A model generated the notes under the pieces. That model did no database searches. It was not told the DNA's origin and saw nothing but the letters and a program-made list of their open reading frames with translations. The position numbers and the translations under genes are program-made. From Flavobacterium luminosum (GTDB taxonomy: Bacteria > Bacteroidota > Bacteroidia > Flavobacteriales > Flavobacteriaceae): a stretch of DNA of 64,000 bases. The stretch is taken from the NCBI RefSeq assembly GCF_023635005.1, contig NZ_JAMLJM010000001.1, forward strand, positions 62,001 to 126,000. The letters are read 5' to 3'. Positions 51,045 through 59,900 of this stretch are shown piece by piece. Within the stretch, counting starts at the first letter, position 1, and the number at the start of each line of letters is the position of its first letter.

Positions 51045-51536
51045 CTATAATTCTTTCTCCATCACGTAGTCATCCATGATATATCCATGACCAATATCGA
51101 TGACTTCTTCTAAGACTACGACAAATCCTTGACTCTTGTAAAATTCTTGGGCTTTATTGTATTTATTGACATTCAGAAACAAATGAGTATTCCCGTGCAA
51201 TCGTGCTCTATTTTCGACTTCTTGCAATAACAATTTCCCAATTCCTTTTCCTTGTGTTTCGGGCAGAACATAAATTTTATGCAATTTCGTTTTTCCTTCC
51301 GTTTTACAATTAATTTGGTAGGCTGCAAAACCCAAGAAGTTCTCTTCTTCTTTTACCAACAAAAACACCTGACCATTATCAAATTGTTCTTCTAAAGAAG
51401 GAATGTTGTAAAAATTAAGCAACATATATTCGAGTTGTTCCGAAGACAAAATTTGACCGTAAGTATCCGGCCAAATCTTGTAAGCTAAATCTCGAATAAT
51501 AGGCAATTGTTCTTTGGTTGCCGTAATAATTTCCAT
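51045..51536 (-). CDS. GNAT family N-acetyltransferase
   Basis: A 163-residue GNAT enzyme: EIITATKEQLPIIRDLAYKIWPDTY at the N-terminus, FLGFAAYQI, the acetyl-CoA loop PETQGKGIGKLLLQEVENRAR and YKSQGFVVV. It abuts the folD gene without a gap and is probably co-transcribed. Substrate unknown. Confidence 0.85.
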   Translation of the reverse strand: MEIITATKEQLPIIRDLAYKIWPDTYGQILSSEQLEYMLLNFYNIPSLEEQFDNGQVFLLVKEEENFLGFAAYQINCKTEGKTKLHKIYVLPETQGKGIGKLLLQEVENRARLHGNTHLFLNVNKYNKAQEFYKSQGFVVVLEEVIDIGHGYIMDDYVMEKEL

Positions 51537-52418
51537 TTATTTGATTCTTTTTTGCTCTCGCGCTAATAACGTATTTTTTAACAACATTGCAATCGTCATA
51601 GGACCTACACCACCGGGAACTGGCGTGATGAAAGATGCTTTTTTAGACACATTTTCAAAGTCAACATCTCCTGTAATGACATATCCTCTTTCGTTTGTTT
51701 CGTCTGGAACTCTGGTAATTCCTACGTCGATAATTACTACATCATCCTTAACCATTTCTGCTTTTAAGTAATTGGGCACCCCAAGAGCTGTAATAATAAT
51801 ATCGGCCTGAGTCGTAATTTGACTGATGTTTTTGGTATGACTGTGAGTTAAAGTTACGGTAGAATTACCTGGAAAACCTTTTCTACCCATTAAAATACTC
51901 ATCGGTCTTCCTACTATGTGACTACGACCAATAACTACCGTATGTTTCCCTTTAGTTTCAACATTATAACGCTCTAACAATTCTAGGATTCCGAAAGGTG
52001 TAGCCGGAATAAAAGTAGACATATCCAAAGCCATTTTTCCGAAATTTTCAGGATGGAACCCATCAACATCTTTACTAGGATCGATTGCCATTAAAACCTC
52101 CTGAGTATCAATTTGATCTGGAAGTGGCAACTGAACAATAAATCCATCGATATTATCATCCTCATTTAATTCCTTTATTTTTTTAAGTAATTCTGTTTCC
52201 GAAGTTGTGCTAGGCATTTTAATCAACGTAGATTCAAAACCCACTCTTTCACAAGCCTTTACTTTACTTCCTACATAAGTTAAACTAGCCCCATCATTCC
52301 CTACGATTATAGCAGCCAAATGAGGTACTTTTTCGCCCTTATTCTTCATTTCCTGAACCTCAGCGGCGATTTCATTTTTGATGTCTTCCGAGACTTTTTT
52401 TCCGTCTAAAATTTGCAT
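51537..52418 (-). CDS. folD: Methylenetetrahydrofolate dehydrogenase / cyclohydrolase
   Basis: A 293-residue FolD. LDGKKVSEDIKNEI, YVGSKVKACERVGFES (Tyr/Lys of the active site), DGFIVQLPLPDQID and VIGRSHIVGRPMS (NADP site) are all present, and PVPGGVGPMTIAMLL closes. It interconverts methylene-, methenyl- and formyl-tetrahydrofolate, feeding Fmt and purine synthesis. Preceded by ffh and its terminator. Confidence 0.94.
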   Translation of the reverse strand: MQILDGKKVSEDIKNEIAAEVQEMKNKGEKVPHLAAIIVGNDGASLTYVGSKVKACERVGFESTLIKMPSTTSETELLKKIKELNEDDNIDGFIVQLPLPDQIDTQEVLMAIDPSKDVDGFHPENFGKMALDMSTFIPATPFGILELLERYNVETKGKHTVVIGRSHIVGRPMSILMGRKGFPGNSTVTLTHSHTKNISQITTQADIIITALGVPNYLKAEMVKDDVVIIDVGITRVPDETNERGYVITGDVDFENVSKKASFITPVPGGVGPMTIAMLLKNTLLAREQKRIK

Positions 52419-52463
52419 TGTTGTGTTGTGTTGTTTATTATTAATTCTTATTTTTTGTACAAT

Positions 52464-52490
52464 AAAAAAGGCGCGAAAACCTCCGCGCCT
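52464..52490 (-). terminator. ffh terminator
   Basis: Stem 52469-52475 / 52484-52490 (7 bp, GC-rich) with an 8-base loop and a T-run on the minus strand, located between ffh and folD. Confidence 0.85.
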
Positions 52491-52496
52491 AAATTT

Positions 52497-53843
52497 TTAT
52501 CTCATTCCAGGCATTCCTTTCATTCCGCCCATCATTTTCATTAAGTTTTTTCCGCCCGCTCCTTGCATCATTTTCATCATCTTACTCATTTGATCAAATT
52601 GCTTCATCAACTGATTCACCTCTTCAATCTTACGTCCAGAACCTTTGGCAATTCGATTTTTGCGTTTCACATCAATAATAGAAGGCTTACTTCTTTCTGC
52701 TGGCGTCATTGAGAAAATAATCGCTTCGATGTGTTTGAAAGCATCGTCTGGAATATCGATATCTTTTAATGCTTTTCCAGCACCCGGAATCATTCCTACT
52801 AAATCTTTCATATTACCCATCTTTTTTACCTGTTGGATTTGGGTAAGGAAATCATCGAAACCAAATTCATTTTTAGCAATTTTCTTTTGTAATTTTCGCG
52901 CTTCTTCTTCGTCATATTGCGCTTGGGCACGTTCTACTAACGACACAACATCTCCCATTCCCAAAATACGATCCGCCATACGTGATGGATAGAACACATC
53001 GATCGCATCCATCTTTTCACCCGTACCAATAAACTTGATAGGTTTATTTACTACCGATTTAATAGAAATCGCCGCACCACCACGAGTATCACCGTCTAAT
53101 TTTGTAAGTATTACACCATCAAAATTCAAACGATCGTTGAATGCCTTCGCCGTATTCACAGCATCCTGACCTGTCATGGCATCTACCACAAATAAAGTTT
53201 CGTTAGGCTGAACTGCTTTATGCACATTCGCAATTTCGGTCATCATTTCTTCATCAACTGCCAAACGACCAGCGGTATCGATAATAACCACTGTAAAGCC
53301 ATTTGCTTTGGCATGTTTGATAGCATTCAATGCAATTTCTACTGCATTTTTATTCTCCGGTTCAGAATATACCTCAACACCAATTTGTTCTCCTACTACA
53401 TGCAACTGATTGATTGCTGCCGGACGGTAGATATCACAAGCTACCAACAACGGTTTCTTGTTCTTTTTTTCTTTTAAGAAATTAGCTAATTTCCCTGAAA
53501 ATGTAGTTTTACCCGAACCTTGTAAACCAGACATTAATATCACCGAAGGATTTCCCGAAAGATTAATCCCAGCGACATCACCACCCATTAATTCGGTTAA
53601 TTCATCCTTAACAATTTTAATTAAAAGCTGACCAGGTTGTAATGTAGTTAACACATCCTGTCCCAACGCTTTTTCTTTTACTCGAGTGGTAAAATCTTTA
53701 GCTATTTTAAAATTGACATCGGCATCTAACAAGGCACGACGCACTTCTTTTAAAGTATCTGCAACGTTTACCTCGGTAATTTTACCATGTCCTTTTAGTA
53801 TATGGAACGCTTTATCTAGTTTATCGGATAAATTATTAAACAT
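52497..53843 (-). CDS. ffh: Signal recognition particle protein Ffh
   Basis: A 448-residue SRP54 GTPase. The NG domain has GLQGSGKTT, DIYRPAAINQL, DTAGRLAVDEEMM and TKLDGDTRGGAA. The C-terminal M domain (about 325-448) is Met-rich and ends in GMKGMPGMR. It targets membrane-protein ribosomes to FtsY. A minus-strand TATCTTTG -7 box lies at 53866-53873. No 4.5S RNA gene was found in the window. Confidence 0.95.
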   Translation of the reverse strand: MFNNLSDKLDKAFHILKGHGKITEVNVADTLKEVRRALLDADVNFKIAKDFTTRVKEKALGQDVLTTLQPGQLLIKIVKDELTELMGGDVAGINLSGNPSVILMSGLQGSGKTTFSGKLANFLKEKKNKKPLLVACDIYRPAAINQLHVVGEQIGVEVYSEPENKNAVEIALNAIKHAKANGFTVVIIDTAGRLAVDEEMMTEIANVHKAVQPNETLFVVDAMTGQDAVNTAKAFNDRLNFDGVILTKLDGDTRGGAAISIKSVVNKPIKFIGTGEKMDAIDVFYPSRMADRILGMGDVVSLVERAQAQYDEEEARKLQKKIAKNEFGFDDFLTQIQQVKKMGNMKDLVGMIPGAGKALKDIDIPDDAFKHIEAIIFSMTPAERSKPSIIDVKRKNRIAKGSGRKIEEVNQLMKQFDQMSKMMKMMQGAGGKNLMKMMGGMKGMPGMR

Positions 53844-53865
53844 AATCTTCTTTTTTATGAAGTGG

Positions 53866-53873
53866 CAAAGATA
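53866..53873 (-). promoter_or_regulatory. -7 box of ffh
   Basis: Minus-strand TATCTTTG, exact TAnnTTTG, 23 bases before the ATG. No TTG at the proper spacing. Confidence 0.45.
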
Positions 53874-54041
53874 CTACAAATAGCAATTTTCTGAAATTTT
53901 TAAAAAATTATTTTTTCGCTAGTAAATCCAAACTCTGATTTACTATTGAAGCCTACTAAATGAAGCAAAGTTTATAAAAACACAAAGCAGTCTCAATAAG
54001 GACTAATCGTTTTGTTTGAGGTATCTATTTTTAAAAATAAT

Positions 54042-54094
54042 ATGATTTAGCTTCGATCTGATAAGATGATTTAGCTTCGATCTGATAAGATGAT
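54042..54094. repeat. Two tandem copies of a 24-bp unit plus a remnant
   Basis: The unit atgatttagcttcgatctga + taag is present at 54042-54065 and 54066-54089 without a mismatch, followed by atgat of a third (54090-54094). It lies in the 303-base gap between ffh and the PAS gene; no reading frame was recognised in that gap. Confidence 0.85.
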
Positions 54095-54146
54095 AAAAAC
54101 CGCTTTACTACTTTGATTATTACCGATTATAAATGAAATTCGTTTA

Positions 54147-54632
54147 TTATACTGCTTTTTCTAATGCAATGTAATTTAAAAGTTTTCCCTCTTTATTAAA
54201 TTTTGGATAAGCTTCAATTTCACATTGATAGGTAGAACCATCTTTTTTATAATTGAGGACCAATTCTTTGAACGGAAGTTGATTTTGTATTGCTTGTCTG
54301 ATTCTAATCCTAGTCTCGGAGGAAGTTAACTCACCTTGAAAAATTTTGGGCGATTTCCCGATAATTTCAAAGGGTCTGTAACCATTCATCTGGTAAATCC
54401 CTTGTGTAGCAAACACAATCTGTTGCTGTGGATCGGTAATAATAATCTCTCTGTTGGACTGATGAACGATGTTGCGAAAACTTTCTTTAGATTTCCAATC
54501 TTTTTGCAAAATATTATATTGTTGTAAATCGTAATCATGACTTGCAAACAAATCCCAGCAGATTAACGGTAGAGAAACTAAATCGAGTTTACTGTAATAT
54601 TGCGCGTATGCTTTTTCTAGAGGTCCATTCAT
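54147..54632 (-). CDS. PAS domain protein
   Basis: A 161-residue protein with an N-terminal helical segment (about 1-55) and one PAS domain (about 58-160): IIITDPQQQIVFATQGIYQMNGY, GKSPKIFQGELTS, KELVLNYKKDGSTYQCEIEAYPKFN. This is close to the LOV subtype, but the photoactive-Cys motif (GRNCRFLQ in LOV) reads GKSPKIFQ here, so no flavin adduct is expected. No kinase or output domain is attached; it may act by dimerisation with another protein. Orphan gene. Confidence 0.75.
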   Translation of the reverse strand: MNGPLEKAYAQYYSKLDLVSLPLICWDLFASHDYDLQQYNILQKDWKSKESFRNIVHQSNREIIITDPQQQIVFATQGIYQMNGYRPFEIIGKSPKIFQGELTSSETRIRIRQAIQNQLPFKELVLNYKKDGSTYQCEIEAYPKFNKEGKLLNYIALEKAV

Positions 54633-54878
54633 GGTTATTCACTTTAAATTGGAGAAAACGAATAAACCAGCTTTCATTTCGAAAAAATGAAGAGTAACAG
54701 CTTAAGCATTTCTCGTGATGCTCAAACAAAAATCAATTCTGTGTATCTGGCTCATTTTCTGAAAAGAAAAATACAGTTGCACGTCAGCTCAAGATTTACA
54801 CTTGATTCCACATTGAAAGTAAAAAACTTTCTAAATTGTTTTTATTTATTTAATTACAAATATAAAATAAAAATAAAA
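54633..54878. other. Intergenic stretch upstream of the PAS gene
   Basis: About 250 bases of AT-rich DNA. A 65-codon frame on the plus strand at 54687-54884 has Lys/Asn-rich composition and overlaps the argS terminator, so I do not call it. A minus-strand TATATTTG box at 54857-54864 has no -33 partner. Confidence 0.4.
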
Positions 54879-54900
54879 AAGTAGCTACTAAGAGCTACTT
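54879..54900 (-). terminator. argS terminator
   Basis: Stem 54879-54886 / 54893-54900 (8 bp) with a 6-base loop and a T-rich run on the minus strand, 33 bases after the argS stop. Confidence 0.75.
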
Positions 54901-54932
54901 TGAAAAGGATAATTTATATTTTGTTTTAAAAT

Positions 54933-56714
54933 TTACATTCTTTGCGGAACCTGAATCCCTAATAATTGAAAAGCATTTTTGATGGTTTCTCCCACTTTTT
55001 TGGATAATTGGACTCTGAATATTTTTTTCACAGTATCCTCCTCACCTAATATAGAAACCGACTGGTAAAAAGAATTATATTCTTTAACCAAATCGTAGGT
55101 ATAATTGGCTATTAAAGCAGGACTATGATTGATTGCCGCATTTTGAATCACTTCAGGAAAAAGAGCTACTTGCTTGATTAGTTCTTTTTCTTTTTCATGA
55201 AGAGCAGTCATCTTCACATTTTCAGAATAATCGAAGTCCGCTTTTCTAAGAATAGATTGAATACGTGCATAAGTATACTGAATAAAAGGTCCTGTGTTAC
55301 CATTAAAATCAACCGATTCTTCCGGATTGAACATCATTGACTTTTTAGGATCTACTTTTAACATATAATATTTAAGTGCTCCAAGACCTATAACTTTATA
55401 TAGTTCAACTTTCTCCGCATCAGTATAACCGTCTAATTTTCCTAACTCTTCAGCTATTGATTGTGCTGTTGTAGTCATTTCCGCCATTAAATCATCGGCA
55501 TCAACTACAGTTCCTTCACGAGATTTCATTTTTCCTGAAGGTAATTCCACCATACCATACGATAAATGATACAAACTTTCCGCCCAATCAAAACCTAATT
55601 TTTTAAGAATTAAGAATAAAACTTTAAAATGGTAATCTTGCTCATTCCCTACGGTGTACACCATTCCACCAACATCAGGATTGTCTTTCACACGCTGAAT
55701 TGCGGTACCGATATCTTGTGTCATGTATACCGCAGTACCATCTGAACGTAAAACAATTTTTCTATCTAAACCGTCAGCAGTAAGATCAATCCAGACTGAA
55801 CCATCTGGATCTTTTTCGAAAATTCCTTTTTCAAGACCAAACTGTACAACTTCTTTCCCTAATAAGTAAGTATTACTCTCATAATAATACGAATCAAAAT
55901 CGACTCCTAGGTTTTTGTAGGTTTGTTCAAAACCATCATAAACCCATTGGTTCATTCTCTTCCAAAGCGCTACCACTTCTTCATCGCCTGATTCCCATTT
56001 ACGAAGCATTTCTTGAGCTTCTAAGATAGACGGCGCCATTTTCTTAGCTTCTTCTTCGGTTTTCCCTTGACTAATTAGATCGTTGATTTCTTTTTTGTAT
56101 TGCTTATCAAATTCAACGTAAAAATTTCCAACCAATTTATCTCCTTTCAATCCGGTAGATTCTGGTGTTTGACCTTGACCAAACTTTTGCCAAGCCAACA
56201 TTGACTTACAAATATGGATCCCACGATCATTGATAATCTGTGTTTTGTATACTTTTTTACCAGAAGCTTTTAAGATTTCAGCTACAGAATAACCCAATAA
56301 ATTATTACGAATATGCCCCAAATGCAATGGTTTATTGGTATTAGGCGAAGAATATTCGACCATAATGGCTTTATCGCTTGGTTTAGGCAACTGAAAACCA
56401 AAAGTTTCGTTAGGGATTATGGCATTGAAAAAATCTAAATAATATGCATCCGAGATTACAATATTCAAAAAACCTTGTACGACATTGAATTTTTCAACCT
56501 CTTGAACATTTTCAACCAAATACTGGCCAATTTTAGTTCCTATTTCAACCGGATTCCCTTTTACTAATTTTAACAAAGGAAAAACCACCATGGTAATATC
56601 GCCTTCAAATTCCCTACGTGTTGCCTGAAACTCTACTTTATCAAGTGAAACAGCAAACAAAGCCTGAATAGCTTCCTGAATTTTTGGCGTAAGAATTTGT
56701 GTTAGTGTCATCAT
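54933..56714 (-). CDS. argS: Arginyl-tRNA synthetase
   Basis: A 593-residue class I synthetase. The HIGH signature is in SSPNTNKPLHLGHIRNN and the KMSKS-like loop in SGKMKSREGTVVDADDL; the C-terminal anticodon-binding DALR domain ends in QLLGIQVPQRM. The N-terminal domain (about 1-110) binds the tRNA D-loop. Monocistronic; a minus-strand TATCTTTG box lies at 56733-56740, 19 bases upstream of the start. Confidence 0.95.
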   Translation of the reverse strand: MMTLTQILTPKIQEAIQALFAVSLDKVEFQATRREFEGDITMVVFPLLKLVKGNPVEIGTKIGQYLVENVQEVEKFNVVQGFLNIVISDAYYLDFFNAIIPNETFGFQLPKPSDKAIMVEYSSPNTNKPLHLGHIRNNLLGYSVAEILKASGKKVYKTQIINDRGIHICKSMLAWQKFGQGQTPESTGLKGDKLVGNFYVEFDKQYKKEINDLISQGKTEEEAKKMAPSILEAQEMLRKWESGDEEVVALWKRMNQWVYDGFEQTYKNLGVDFDSYYYESNTYLLGKEVVQFGLEKGIFEKDPDGSVWIDLTADGLDRKIVLRSDGTAVYMTQDIGTAIQRVKDNPDVGGMVYTVGNEQDYHFKVLFLILKKLGFDWAESLYHLSYGMVELPSGKMKSREGTVVDADDLMAEMTTTAQSIAEELGKLDGYTDAEKVELYKVIGLGALKYYMLKVDPKKSMMFNPEESVDFNGNTGPFIQYTYARIQSILRKADFDYSENVKMTALHEKEKELIKQVALFPEVIQNAAINHSPALIANYTYDLVKEYNSFYQSVSILGEEDTVKKIFRVQLSKKVGETIKNAFQLLGIQVPQRM

Positions 56715-56732
56715 AACTATTTTTTAAAGCCG

Positions 56733-56740
56733 CAAAGATA
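56733..56740 (-). promoter_or_regulatory. -7 box of argS
   Basis: Minus-strand TATCTTTG, exact TAnnTTTG, 19 bases before the ATG, which predicts a very short leader. Confidence 0.45.
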
Positions 56741-56907
56741 CTATTTTAATAGAATTTCTTTAAATTTAACCTGTAGAACATTGTAAAGTTATTGGAAATA
56801 AAAACCAATATTGTTTTTACTGATAAAGCCCCTGTATCAGTAACTCGCAAATTTTCATCTTTATAGAGATCCGCAAAATCAATTAGTATTAAGCCTAAAA
56901 AAAGTAT

Positions 56908-59900
56908 ATGAAAAAAATATTATCCCTAGCTTTTACATTATTAGGATATTTGAGTTATTCACAATCCATAACTGTAAACACCTCAACCTACAATGATTTC
57001 GGGCTAGTGAATAATGTACTGGTAAACAGTCCGTGTGTGAATATTAGCAATGTGAGTTCTAGAACCGGAACTAACTATGGATCGACTAATGGGATTGGAT
57101 ATTTTGAGAACACGAATCCAGCATTCCCCTTTGCTAATGGTGTTGTGTTAACCACCGGAAATGTTCTCAACGCAGTTGGCCCCAACACCTCGGAACTAAA
57201 TGATGGTAGCCTAGCTTGGTTGGGAGACACTCAATTGGAAACAACGTTGGCGGCCTCGGGTATTACGATGAACTCTAAAAATGCAACTGTTTTAGAATTT
57301 GATTTTACTACGTATTCTAATTACTTCAACTTCCAATTTATTTTTGCTTCCGAAGAGTACGGAACTTATCAATGTAAATCTACTGATGGTTTTGCTTTTT
57401 TATTAACGGATGCTTCAGGTTCTACAGAAAATTTAGCCGTTATCCCTTCGACTACTACTCCCATTTCGGTACAAACCATACGAAATAATTTATTTAATTC
57501 GGATTGTAGTTCTGAAAATACCAGTTATTTTGGTTCCTTTAATGGTGGTTCTTCGGCAACAAGCTCTGCCTCGAATTTTAATGGACAAACGGTTTTAATG
57601 AATGCTACAAAAACTAATTTGATCCCCGGACAAACCTATCATATTCGAATAGTCATTGCAGATGGTATTGACAATCTATCTGATTCTGCACTGTTCCTTG
57701 GAGGGAGCAGTTTCGACTTCAGCCAAGATGTATTGGGACCTGATATTTCCAATTTATGCAACAACAACGGGGTTAATGAACCTTATACCATCACCTCCGG
57801 TCTGGACCCTAATTTTTTTGATTTTGTCTGGAAAGATGTCAACGGTAATCCTATTCCCGGAGCTACAGGACCCGATTTAACAGTTAATCAACCCGGAACA
57901 TATCAACTAACGTATTATATTCAAGCTACTAATTGCGAAGTAGCAACGAACGATATTATTATTAATTATCAATTGCCGCCGAACACTCCCAATCCTATTG
58001 ATCTTTACAAGTGTGACAACGGCGCTGCTACTTATATTTTTGATTTGAATCAAAATAATAGCGTCATTAATCCTTCCGGTCAATATCAATTAAGCTATCA
58101 CGAAACTTTGGTTAATGCTGATATCAATACCAACTCTTTACCATTATCATACAGTGTTAACACCTCTGATTTACCGAAAGAAATTTGGGTGAGAATAACA
58201 GATCCAAACAACGGTTGTTATGCTGTAAAATCATTCTTTTTGCGACTTACGGCCTCGCCTCAAGCCAATAATCCAGGAGATTTCACTAGTTGTGAAACAG
58301 CAATGGGATCTGGTCTAGGATCTTTTGATCTAGCTTCGTTAACCCCAACTGTATTAGGCACCCAATCTTCTGCAACCTACACGGTTAGTTATCATCTTTC
58401 TCAATCTGATGCTGATAATGACAACAATCCCATAGACATTAATACTGATTACACAAGTTCAAACAGCAGCATTTTTATCCGTATTGAAAACAATACAGAC
58501 GCCAACTGTTTCAACACTACCAGTATTAATTTAATTGTAAAACCAAGACCTATATTAGATACTATCCCAAATCAGTATGTATGCACTGAGTATATATTAC
58601 CAAACCTAATCAATCCGGGTACTTACTATACCGGACCTAATCAAACAGGAAGCATTTTAAATGCCGGTACAGCCATAACGACTGACTCTGTGATCTATAT
58701 TTATCATGAAACCGGAGGCTCTCCCAGTTGTTCTTCCGAATACAGTTTCACTGTTACTATAGTTGATTTGAACGATATTACTCCACCCGGTGTCACTGCT
58801 TGTGACAGCTATGTGATACAAGGCTATCCTATTGAAGGGATGCGCTATTTTAAATTACCGGGAGGTCCGACTGTTCCCAACAATATTGAAGTAGTACCGG
58901 GAGAAGTTATTTCTAATTTAGGAACCACTACTTTGTATGTTTATTTTACTTTTACCGATGCTTCTTGTCCTCCAATAACTAGTGATTTTGATATTACCCT
59001 TTATCAAACCCCAGTGCTGAGCAATACTTTTTCTAATCTGTTTGATTGTGTGCAGGTTAATTCATTACCAACATTAAATACTAATGTAGGTACAGCAAAT
59101 TATTACACCTACGATGCTGCAACCAATACTTATACCCCTTTAACTTTTCCTATCACCACAACTACGGAAATACATGCTTTTGCCGATAATAATATTTGTC
59201 GTTCTGTTATTTCTGTTTTTACAGTCTATATAGGTAGTTTGAATTTACCTAACATTGACCTTTGTTCCGCACCTTATACCTTAACAGCTCCTCCTATCGG
59301 AGAATATCGCGATGCTCCCAATGGCGGAGGAAATAGAATCACTACACCGGCAATCATTAATCAAAATAGCATAATTTATCATTATGTCCCAGGCTTCAGT
59401 TGTACCGATGATGATTTTTTTACTATCACCTTCAATCAACCATTGTTAACACCACAGAATCCGGTAGCTGTTTGTGAAAACTATACCCTGCCTGTTAACC
59501 CTGATGGCGCCCGCTATTTTGAACAACCTGGCGGCCCAACTGTATCAGGGAACACAGAACTATTTGCCAACACTAGCACGATTACCAATAGCCGTACCCT
59601 TTGGATTTATAAAGAATCTTCTACAGCACTTACTCCAATTTGTTATAATGAAATTCCATGGGATATTACCATTTACCAAAAACCTGTTATAGATTCGAGA
59701 AGCCGTCAAGAAGTATGTTACAGCTATACTTTAACACCCTTATCGGTAGGTGCTTATTATGATGATCCAAACGGACAAAATCCTATCACTGATTTTGTAA
59801 TCGATGCCTCAGATCTAAATGCAAATGACGATTTGGTGAATTTAATCAAGACTATCTACATTTACGCTGCCAATCCAAATGATCCTACTTGTTTTAGTCA

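Noticed and set aside
54687-54884. A 65-residue plus-strand frame upstream of the PAS gene.
   Set aside because: Lys/Asn/Tyr-rich translation of AT-rich DNA, overlaps the argS terminator, and no promoter box precedes it.
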